The translations under genes were made by a program, and so were the position numbers. Below, piece by piece: positions 1-8,693 of a stretch of 20,611 bases of DNA; positions within the stretch are counted from its first letter, which is position 1; every line of letters begins with the position of its first letter. The notes under the pieces were generated by a model. It made no database searches. It was not told where the DNA came from and was given only the letters and a program-made list of their open reading frames with translations. The stretch is from Nitzschia sp. DOCU1 (Eukaryota; Bacillariophyta; Bacillariophyceae; Bacillariales; Bacillariaceae). The stretch is taken from positions 1 to 20,611 of the forward strand of contig CATOAN010000025.1 in the NCBI GenBank assembly GCA_951394045.1, read 5' to 3'.

Positions 1-1
1 T

Positions 2-932
2 GACAACATCAATGGTACCAATGATAACGACAATCGCAACCCCCCCCCCCCCGCTGCTGAAAACTTTAACCACGTTGCCACCATGAACCCGGTCCAGTTG
101 AATCCCATCGAAGATGGTATCCCTATGAACAAAAGTGCGACGCAGCCTGCAGTCGCCACCACCACCGCCTCTTGCAATGGCCAACCTCCCGATATTGATG
201 ACGATGTATCAAGCATTAACTCAGAAGACTCGGGCTTCTTTAAGGTACTGCATCAGATCACCAAAAACGGAGCTGTTGACCTTCAGGCTAGTCCTCCAAC
301 CAAAAAAAAACAATGGAGTCCACTGTGAGGTGCACGTCAAGCATCTACGTGGCAACCTCATGCTAGTGACATGCCGCAACTCGTCGAACGGCAGAGATCC
401 TTTCATTTGCCAAGGAACCAAGGCCGTCGAACAGGGCAAAGAACCCTTCGATAAGTACTGTTGCTTTCCCGTTATCCTCTCGGAAGGTCCCAAGACCGAC
501 AAAGCAAAAAAAACTACCAAGGGATACAATTTCGAAGGAATGGTTCTTTTTAAAGGACTTACCAAGAAGGACAGCGAGAAAAATGCTGCAAAATTCGTCA
601 TCGATTACAAGATATTCCTGGAAGAGCATGGTTACTCGATCCAAAAGGGACTTCACAAAGTCCCAGAAGCAGAAAGGTGGTCTTTCTATGACCTTAAAGA
701 CGAAGAGTTGGGCCTCACATTCGACGATACCCCAACCAACGCCGAAGGTGGTAAAAGGAAGCTTGGTGATGTCGTCGTCAAAGCAAACGCCGTAGATATC
801 TGCCTTAAGATCACTGACATCCTCCACAAAAACACCAAAGAAATCCGTGGACAGAGACAATTCACTTCTAACTACTTCAATCCTCCCTACGGCAGGATTA
901 CGAAACAGCGCCTGGGACTGGGAATGGAGTAG
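2..932 (+). CDS. 3' part of an unrecognised protein gene with a frame break at an A9 run
   Basis: The frame is already open at base 2 and gives an Asn/Asp-rich then Pro-rich stretch before the first ATG at 83, so the gene probably begins upstream of the window. This frame stops at 326-328, just after a run of nine A (302-310). The frame one base ahead continues from the run to a stop at 930-932 and encodes about 200 lysine-rich residues, including the segments VHVKHLRGNLMLVTCR, GYNFEGMVLFKGL and FTSNYFNPPYGRI. Dropping one A joins the two frames smoothly. A second explanation is an 85-nt intron at 245-329 (GT at 245, AG at 328-329), which also restores frame, but it has no pyrimidine tract and ends in GAG. 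No family was recognised and no domain was seen. It could be a gene with a homopolymer sequencing error, a spliced gene, or a recent pseudogene. Confidence 0.5.
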
Positions 933-1690
933 ATGTAGGAGTGTCTATAGGTGGACAGAGTGAAAATTAGTACATGTCTAAATGTCAACAAGTTATTAGG
1001 GTGTCCAGCACACTTCTTTCGAGCCAACACAAAATCGCAAAAAACGAGACGTCTTGTCTCTATTCAGCCTCTGCTATTCCAGATGCTCGCCCAACTCGCC
1101 GACACCAGGCTTGCTCGAATTTAACACCAAACAATTATGAAATCACTGCATACTCCAGTTAACCATTATTTTTCCCTACATACAAAGCAAGACTGTCAAC
1201 TTCCTAGCTATTACATGTGCCACGGAACACCGGCGCCCGCCAAGACCAACATGTCGTCCCATCCCGCTTACCACACCTCCAAACCACCTTACCCCTCGCA
1301 CCAACGTACCCAAGTACCTTGCCCCCAGGCACCTACCCGCCACTTCCCATGCTTCTCACCAACAGCCACCCAACATCCAATCAAATCTACCAATCCCTGC
1401 GCGCCCGGCGCCACCTCAACCTTGTCCCAATCGCGGTACACTTGATCCGGAAATGACTCACTCGACTGACTGTACAGGAATGGCCCGACGCGCGTCGGCA
1501 GGGCCAAGAACTTGGCGTGGCCTTCATTCTCATGGTGGTAAAAATGATGATGCTTGCAACAGCATCATCTCACTTCCTTTGGGCATTCAACGTCTCTATT
1601 GTCATCATTGAAAGCCTCGGTCCTTGACTTTTATCCTCGCCTCTTTTCCACATCTATAGTTCTTCTTCTTTGTACTTCGTATCCTCCAAA
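933..1690. other. intergenic region without a supportable gene
   Basis: No convincing coding region was found between the unrecognised gene and MND1. Positions 1215-1430 are strongly C-rich and leave two overlapping plus frames and one minus frame open, all proline- or glycine-biased, which is what composition alone would give. The last 100 bases before the MND1 ATG are pyrimidine-rich (ctcttttccac, ttcttcttt) and probably contain its promoter and 5' UTR. Confidence 0.5.
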
Positions 1691-2610
1691 ATGGCTGGCG
1701 CAAAACGCATGTCCGCGGAAGAGAAGCGCAAAGTGATTCTCGAGTGAGTATCGTGTGCTGTGCACAACCATGACACTCGCCATGACAAGTATCGCCTACA
1801 TTGCATGCTCATACCACTGCTGATTCTTTGTCAACTGCCTGCTTTTTCTTTTTCGAATCATGCGTGTGTCAGCATTTATCACAAGTCCCAGCAAGTCTAC
1901 ACGGAAAAAGAAATTCTGGCATTGGCGGCCAAGGCCGGCATTAACGCCAATAGCATTCCCGACATTCATCAGTCGCTAGTGGACGATGGACTCGTCGAAA
2001 AGGAAAAGATTGGTGGATCCAACTATTGCTGGTCGTTCAAAGCCAAAAAGGATCGCTTGGCGCAAAAGGCCCATCAACAAACTCTCGAAGCAATTCAAGA
2101 ACTCAAACCCCGCGTGGAAGAAGCGTCGGCGCAACTGGCGGACGCCAAGCGTGGGCGGGAAGAAGAACTAGAAGAAAACAGTGGTGATGGTACTAACGAG
2201 TCATCCTCGTCCAAACCTGCTAGTACTACTACTACTTCGACTGGCCGTGCCGCCAAGTTGCGCCGCTTGACGGAGCTCGAGCAACGCAAAACCAAGATTC
2301 TCCTCGAATTGGCGACTCTTCAAGAAAATGATCCTGCCGCCTTGGCGGATTTGGACAAGGAACTCCAACTCGTAACAGCAGCCGCTCATCGTTGGACCGA
2401 CAATATCTTTGAATGCAAAACGTACTTGATCAAGAAACGTGGCATGGAAAAGAAGGAGGCCATGCGTATTTTGGGAATCACTGCCAATTTTGATTGTAAG
2501 TACTAACTTGCTCGGAAACGACAAACTCTATGCGCGGATGTGAATGATTCATCTCATACCCTTGTCTTCATTCATTTGGATTCGTTCTACTAGATCCCGA
2601 GGAAAAGTAA
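1691..2610 (+). CDS. MND1: MND1 homologue, meiotic nuclear division protein 1
   Basis: Exons are 1691-1743, 1873-2495 and 2594-2610, separated by GT-AG introns of 129 and 98 nt, giving 230 residues. MND1 pairs with HOP2 and stimulates DMC1/RAD51 strand invasion during meiotic recombination in the nucleus. The N-terminal winged-helix region shows the family hallmarks MSAEEKRKVIL, the segment QSLVDDGLVEKEKIG, and SNYCWSF in place of the SNYYWAF known from animals. A lysine/glutamate-rich coiled coil follows, interrupted by a Ser/Thr-rich insert of about 20 residues. The C-terminal signature AAHRWTDNIFECK and the end NFDYPEEK complete the family pattern. The third exon encodes only PEEK plus part of the Tyr codon, so it is easily missed; reading through the second donor would end in CKY instead. 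The start is the only ATG that adds the expected SAEEKR segment. Length is slightly above the roughly 205 residues of animal MND1. Confidence 0.95.
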
Positions 2611-3263
2611 GCCGCGGGGTTTGTAATACTCTCTGCTCGTGGATGAGTTTGTGATGTTGTTCTTGTATCCATTGTGACGTTGCTGTGGTCGGATGGACTG
2701 ACTGTACACTTCAAGTCGCTGTGAATGGATACACAACCTGCGCTTCCATGTGCACCCACAACTGTCTCGTAGCACGACATTTGAACCTTTGGAGGGGTCG
2801 CTGTCCAGTGCTGCTGTCTGATATGATATATTTAGCGTTGCAAGGTAACCACCCAACAAGCACTGGATACTCTCGTGTAGTTGTAATTCGCCGCCACATT
2901 TGCGGTTCATCCTAGTAGATACCGAATACAACTTGACGTTCCAAACTACAGAATCAAACGTTGCCTACTAGTAATATGTAGTGCGGCCACACTGAATCCA
3001 TGCCGACGATGTCTCTACAAATACTGTGCAGAAACGCTGCTTGAGAGGAAAAGTCTGGCGACGGCATGTATAGCACTAACGATAGTGCTATCTTTAAAAT
3101 ACCTGACACCGTCCTTTTCGACTTGGCCAGTCCGGATGGATGCGAAAAACACCATGACCATAGATCCATGCACAGATAGGCCGCCATCCGACGTTCAGTA
3201 CATGCCATATCCAGTGTGATAAGGATACAACCACCAGGGACCAAGATATCGTCCAAAATTCTT
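2611..3263. other. convergent intergenic region
   Basis: This lies between the 3' ends of MND1 (plus) and the CHCH gene (minus). Frames open here on the minus strand overlap one or other gene, and none has a family motif. It presumably holds both 3' UTRs; no clear terminator or repeat was seen. Confidence 0.5.
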
Positions 3264-3494
3264 TTATTCCCGCTGTGGCTTGTTGTCTTCAAAGCATTTC
3301 TTGAACGCGGCCCACTCTTCTTTGCATTGGGAAATTTGTGAATTGTTAATTTCCATGCAACTTTGAGTAAAGGCATAATAGGGAGCACAGGCTTTGCCTT
3401 CTGCCGAAATATTATCTTCTGGGGGAAGGGGCTGTTGCTTTTCCGGTAGGCAATCCTCGCAGACAGGTGTCGGTTTGCTGCTAGAACTTCCCAT
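3264..3494 (-). CDS. small twin-CX9C (CHCH-domain) protein
   Basis: The ATG at 3494 gives a 76-residue protein starting MGSSSSKPTPVCEDC. The frame stays open upstream to at least 3548 but has no earlier ATG there. The second half has the twin pattern C-x9-C, a 10-residue linker, then C-x9-C (CAPYYAFTQSC and CKEEWAAFKKC). This is the helix-hairpin fold of proteins that the MIA40 pathway oxidises and retains in the mitochondrial intermembrane space. An extra CxxC (CEDC) lies near the N-terminus. The spacing and the FTQ...NN residues recall CHCHD2/Mix17, while the MGSSSS start fits an N-myristoylation signal as in MIC19/MIC25; the exact subfamily cannot be settled here. In-frame sequence from 3548 could be joined by a 54-nt intron to the minus frame ending at 3594, giving a longer protein with a presequence-like N-terminus, but the donor (GTTACC) is poor. 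Confidence 0.8.
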   Translation of the reverse strand: MGSSSSKPTPVCEDCLPEKQQPLPPEDNISAEGKACAPYYAFTQSCMEINNSQISQCKEEWAAFKKCFEDNKPQRE

Positions 3495-3593
3495 GATATG
3501 TTTGTTGCTTTCTCGTTCCGGGGTGGTAGAAATTTCGTTGCCAGTCAAATCAAACTGACGCCAACTCTTAATGAATGGTCGATTGCAAGGATC

Positions 3594-3806
3594 TCAATAG
3601 ATGGTAACAATAGAGTTGTGTTGCCTCTTTGACGATGCAAGTTTATTGAAAAATGGCTTGATGTCAAAGGAGGAATGTGAGGCTGTCATCGTCGGAGAAG
3701 AAAAGGATGCGGAATCGTGCCACCAACCACACGACGCCGGCACTACAGAGGTGAGAAGTTGGCGAAATGGCAGTATCCGGATCGAAGAAGTCATTTTAGC
3801 GGACGT
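3594..3806 (-). CDS. possible short protein with a mitochondrial-type N-terminus
   Basis: An ATG near 3806 (or a second one five codons later) opens about 70 codons beginning MTSAKMTSSIRILPFRQLL, rich in Arg, Leu and Ser and without acidic residues at first. This resembles a mitochondrial presequence. The rest (SSFDIKPFFNKLASSKRQ) was not recognised. A plus-strand frame with an ATG (3601-3882) covers the same bases, and neither has homology that I can name. It lies just upstream of the CHCH gene on the same strand and could be its first exon, or simply its 5' region. Support is weak. Confidence 0.3.
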   Translation of the reverse strand, partial: TSAKMTSSIRILPFRQLLTSVVPASCGWWHDSASFSSPTMTASHSSFDIKPFFNKLASSKRQHNSIVTIY

Positions 3807-4002
3807 CATCGGACACGTCCGCCAACAGCCTTTTTGCAGATGCGGCCACAACACACGGATTTTGGAACCTTCAGAGTTTTGATGCAATGATCCTATTGTC
3901 AGCGTGAGCTTCTTGTATGGGCAATGGCTTTGCAGCCTCTGCACTGTGGCACTACCTCTAACATTGTTGGTGAAAACGTGCAAAGAAGACAGGAGAGAGA
4001 AT

Positions 4003-6817
4003 ATGCCGAAACGTCCAGCAACGCGTGGTCGAAAACGGGCCAGTGAGCCAGTTGCCGTCGCAGTACCCGCCGAGGACGGCCCTGACGATGGTGGGGACGA
4101 TGACATGGAGGAGGAGGCGACGGTGGTGAAGAGGCCAGCCATAAAATTAACTCAGGAGGCCCAAAAGGCCGCTTCCCCGAGTCGTCAAAGATCCATAAGT
4201 GATCGGCGTTCACGATCTTCGACGGAGCCTGAAAGCATCAAAGTGGAGGCAGCCGACAAGCCGAAACCTGCAACCCGCAAGCGACGGTCATCCCCTGCAG
4301 AGTCCACGCCGCCACCAGCAAAGAAGGAAATTGCCAGTCTTCGAAGATCTTCGAGAGAACGGCGTTCGATGGAGCCTGAAAGTATCAAAGAACCCGAAAT
4401 GCCGAAACCTGCAAGCCGCAAACGACAGTCCTCCCCAACAAAGTCCAAGCCGGTTGCACAAGGAACAAAACAAATTGTTATTGAGAGTGATAGTGAAGAC
4501 GATGATTACAAGGACGATGCAGCAGCTTCAAGTGGAGATGAGAGTTACTCGAGTCAGCGTGCTTCTAAACCCCGCGCCAAGAAGAAATCCTCGCGTAGTA
4601 GCAAGGAGGTTCCAGGACGTGGTCCCTTGGCACAACGAACTTGTCCGCACTGCAACAAGATCATGTCTACCAGGTTGGGACTGCAGTATCACGTGGGTAT
4701 GTGTACCATATGGCGTGCAGCAAAAGTTTTGCGTTTGGAACTCTTTACTCACATTACCCGTTTTCGGTTTGCAGACAACTGGGTGTGCCGGATCGAACAA
4801 TGCACGGATCCGGACGTGCTGGCTAGATCCAAACGCAAACGTGGAAAGTCTAGAAAGGGGGCTTTGGACGGCCCAGCGTCCAAACGCTTTCGTGGTCCCC
4901 TGGAAACGCGTACTTGCCCTCACTGCAAGCGAGAGTTTACGTCCGTCCTAGGCCGTGATTACCATGTCGGTAAGTTCTTCATAAGAGCTACTCGGATGAA
5001 AAGAATCGGCGAGACGAAGAGTTGCGCATATTCTCACTCATCTGACTCTCTATTCGGTAGAGCACAAAGTTTGTCTGCTGCCAGGTACCTCGAGAAAGAA
5101 GAAGAAGGACAAGGCGGTGAGCATGGACACGTTGAAGCCTGGCATGCAGTTCGTTACTCAATTTGGCGTAGTGGAGGTAGTCAAGGATGACCGCGCCATT
5201 CCGACAGGGGATATTCCTGATAATCTACTCAATCAAGTAAAATCGTATCAGGCGGCCAAGCCCAGAGTTGAGAGTCAAAATGCAAAGGTTATGACCATTA
5301 TCGCAGCAAATTCCCGGGTTCGGCGAAGCAATGTCAACAAACTCTATCAGAGTGGCCAATTGACCAAGAAATCCATGTTTGATGCCTACTTTGATGGTGA
5401 TCCTAGTCACAAGAAACAAATCAAACAGATTCTCTTGACGCAGCCACTGCCCAAGGATCCTGCTCTTCCAGATAACTTCTGCCCCGATCGGATCATCGAA
5501 TGCATCTTGGTCCCTGACACGCGTGAACGGTTCTTTTCTGACGGAGAAACAAGCGATAAATTGAGGGGCGAGGGAAATCAGGGCCAATCTCCGACCCGCC
5601 TATTCTTACAGCGCAAGCTGTTGAAGGACCGCTACAATGGAGAATTGCCAGTGTATGAATGCCGTGATTGTGGACGTCACTTTGCTACACAAGCTGGAGT
5701 AAAATATCATGCCATCAACAAAGCTTGTATCCAGAAGAATGCCATGGAGGGTCAAAAGCGATGGGACCGTGAAGAAAGTATCGAGGTTGCAGCCAAAGCG
5801 ATCGCATCTGATAAACAGAACGTTCTGGAAATGCTTCCACGAAATGCTGCCGGCAAGTCCGACAAGAGAAAGAAGCGGAAGAAGATTAGGCCCAAACCTA
5901 TGTACCCCGAAGTTCTTATCAGTCTCGGCTTCAAGGTTGTCAAGGCAGACATGGAATTCTCTGATGACTTGAAGCTTCCTGCTTTGGTGGGTTGGGGTAG
6001 CGAAGCACCGGACACTGGCGGCGATAGCATGGAGGTCAACGAATCAGAAGTTTTAGGTGACTTGTCAGTGGATGGACCCGGAGCACTTCTGGAACATCTC
6101 CAGAAAAGGTTTCAGGCCGAAAAACGAGAGTATGAGAGGATTGCCGCAAATCAGAAGCACGGCTCGATGTACAAGGGAGTTTTCAAGTCACTTGGATTCA
6201 AGAAACCACGGAGGAAAAGGGGACAACTTGCTGAACCTGGCCGCCGTCGACATCGCCGTCGACTCAAACCGGCTCCACCGCCGCCGCCGCCCAAACCCTT
6301 GCCTCCCATCATTGATACTAGTGCGTTGGCAGATGAAGTCGATTCTGGTCGCTTTCCAAGTATGAAGCGCAATCATGAGGACAACCACGGAAATGTTTGC
6401 GCGCTCTGCAAAACTGGGGGCGAGTTGGTATGTTGCGACTTTTGCACCAATGCCGAGCACCTGAAGTGTATCCGAAAACGCTTTACGGTCAAGGACCCAG
6501 AGCCAGAAGACGATTTCATGTGTCACAAGTGCATTTCATTCCTTCTGGCACGTCGAAAGCGCGCCGAGGGTAGAAGGCTGAAGAAGCAACAGCGCGATGA
6601 TCAACAACGGGAGGAAGAGGATTTGGAGGCGAGTCAGCTTAATCCTGGTATGCAGAAAGGAAAAGAATATCACTACATGGCGGCAAGAGGCCAGGAGGTC
6701 AGCGAAATGGTAGAAATGCTGCTAGACGCTCAGACGAGACTGAAGCAAGCTTTGGCCACGTCCAAGATGAACAATGTCCGCCGAAAGGCAATGGGGTGCT
6801 TCTACGCGAAGAATTGA
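4003..6817 (+). CDS. nuclear protein with three C2HC zinc fingers and a PHD finger
   Basis: Exons are 4003-4696, 4775-4969 and 5061-6817 with GT-AG introns of 78 and 91 nt, giving 881 residues. The N-terminal 210 residues are basic and Ser/Pro-rich, with an imperfect two-unit repeat built on EPESIK and RKR-SSP, as in nuclear proteins. Three zinc fingers share the spacing C-x2-C-x12-H-x5-C: C214-C217-H230-C236, C279-C282-H295-C301 and C497-C500-H513-C519. The first two are each split by an intron at the same codon just after the finger histidine. A long lysine-rich middle region without a recognised domain follows. A basic and poly-Pro stretch precedes a PHD finger at 743-787 (C-x2-C-x8-C-x2-C-x4-H-x2-C-x17-C-x2-C, with GGELVCCDFC). 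PHD fingers usually read histone H3 tails, so a chromatin role is inferred. The end is a Lys/Arg/Glu-rich helix. The ATG at 4003 is the first in frame. Confidence 0.9.
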
Positions 6818-7079
6818 GGAGACCAAACGGTGGACAGAAGAGCAGTCGTGAGATGACTGGCTGGTCACTCGGCCTTTTATCATGGATCGAAGAGTCTACC
6901 AGGTACAACGTTTGTGCATTCAGTCATAACTTTCATTAGCGCTTTCACTTGAGTGCATCTATTTAATTAAGTTTCAGATCTATCTATGATCTCTGGATGA
7001 TAGATTTGGTAGCCATGCACCAGCAACTCATTTTGATGCAGTGACGGCTCCTCAGCGACGTGTACAGCATGCCTGCTCA

Positions 7080-8246
7080 CTACCATTTTGCAAACCATGT
7101 TCCAAGCTGTTTCTTTACCTTTCCAAATACGGTAATGAAACGTTGATCGAAATTTTGATCTAGCATTGCAATCCCTCCAATAATCCCTCCCGTCAAATGG
7201 TAGAATCGAGGCCGTGCTGCGTGGTTGTAAGAAGCGTCGGCAACACCACCCGAGTTCTCTAAGAAACGAATCTTTTTGGTAAAGTCCCAATTCGATTGTA
7301 GATTGCCAGTTGCCGTTTTAAGAATACCTCCTTGGCGGTTGCTGCACGTCGCGCACTGGGCAAAAAATCGATAACCAGGCGGCTTTCCTCCCTTTTCCAT
7401 AATTTCGCCAACCGATATGGGTGGCATGTGATCCCCGTGAGGTATGCCACTTTTTGTGCCGCAAGTGTGACAGCCATCCCCTTTAAATATCTTACTCAAT
7501 GCAACGCTCTTCGGGTTGCCTGATCCAACATAGGCTTTGGTAGCGGGGAGAGATTGTAGTCCAAAACTACCAGGTTTTGTGTAGCTACTCGGCGCAATTT
7601 GCCAGAATCTTCCACCCAAACTATTGAACATGAGCAATCCAACCACGCAACTAATTCAAGAATCGGGGGAGGCGAGTGAGTCATATTTTCAATTTTCTCA
7701 ATTCCAAAGCATTTGAATGAGTACTTACACATGAACATCCCTCTTGGGAAGTCGAATACTTGGCGAGATTTCATAATACTCGCCAGCTCGAGATGGGGAC
7801 ATAGCCAACATCCGCAACGAAGATTTGGGATCTCGGATCAATGCTGGATTCCGAGTCCATGCTTGAGCCAAAGTCGTCCCATGATAACTTGCCAAGGAAA
7901 CGAGGCAGACGGTGGGAACTCCCATGGCACGTGCTAATACTTTGGTGCCCGTAGAGATGCCAAGCATCTGTTGGGTGCACGTCGACAGTCCAAAGATGGA
8001 ATAGGAGGCAAAGCATCCTACTGCCAGGCCCGTGCCAATGGTAGGGACATCGTGCTTGATAAATGTCGAGACGGCTGGAACAAGGTCCTTTTGAATGTAG
8101 GAACGAAGCCGTGATGGATCCATTTGCCTTTTTCGTCTTTGTCGTAGTGATCGAGAACGATTGGATGTGCAAGGCGCGGGGAAAATGGAAATGGACAAAA
8201 GCACGAAGATCACTAATCGATGCAAGAAAGAAACGAGACGTTGCAT
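7080..8246 (-). CDS. membrane protein with a CxxC...GDHxPP...CxxC (HNH-like) module
   Basis: Two exons on the minus strand, 8246-7729 and 7650-7080, are joined across a 78-nt intron (GTAAGT donor at 7728, TTAG acceptor at 7651), giving 362 residues. The ATG at 8246 is preferred because it adds a signal-peptide-like start (MQRLVSFLHRLVIFVLLSIS); a later ATG at 8123 (MDPSRLRSY) is the alternative. Hydrophobic segments lie near residues 68-88, 108-122 and 171-185. The C-terminal half has C233-x2-C236, then HGDHMPP (H244, D246, H247), then C272-x2-C275 followed by SNRQGG. Two CxxC knuckles around a DH-PP core resemble the zinc-binding treble-clef/HNH arrangement, but no family name can be given with confidence and nuclease activity is only a guess. 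It is convergent with the PHD-finger gene. Confidence 0.82.
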
Positions 8247-8693
8247 TGCCGTGGAATATAAAACAGGTAAAGAAGCACAGATTCTGTCTGCTGCTGGACG
8301 GTGATTATTCCCTCGATAGAGACAATCATCATCGTGGGCGATTTCTTCCAACTTCCGCTGGTGGCTATTTTTCAAATTTCCGTTTGGATTGGAAAAGTCA
8401 CGCGCAGCAGCGGTTTTTTAACGTCCGTGCGCGTCAGCCTTCCCCTGTGCCTTGACAGAACGCACGACGGACGCACGATGTCACAATTTAGACTGACCCG
8501 ACTAGCGGTTAACGATCGACCCGATAGCTATGATACAGACAGTACCGTGCATACCTGTGTAGCGCTGGATGACGCTGGTTATGATAGTATTACATTACAT
8601 GTACATTGATATTACGTACTCTAAAGTTGACATAAGATGAAACGCCAGGATATTCGATAGTGCGCCAAACGCAACGAAACAGTATTTGGAGGT
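8247..8693. other. intergenic region between two minus-strand genes
   Basis: This probably contains the promoter of the membrane-protein gene (which starts at 8246) and the 3' UTR of the cyclase gene. A small CpG-rich stretch (about 8398-8480) has the near-repeat cgcacgac/gacgcacgat. No gene was seen. Confidence 0.45.

Noticed and set aside
41..52. C12 run as a structural or regulatory element
   Set aside because: It lies inside an open frame encoding four prolines and is most simply a coding homopolymer.
1137..1507. Overlapping Pro-rich plus frames and a Gly-rich minus frame
   Set aside because: They are explained by the C-rich composition. There are no splice partners, no domain, and three frames are open at once.
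2590..3388. Minus-strand frames of 113 and 144 codons
   Set aside because: One overlaps the last MND1 exon and the other overlaps the CHCH gene in another frame. Neither has recognisable motifs.
3601..3882. Plus-strand frame of 93 codons with an ATG
   Set aside because: It has no recognised motif and competes with a presequence-like minus frame. Neither is well supported, and the minus one is kept only at low confidence.
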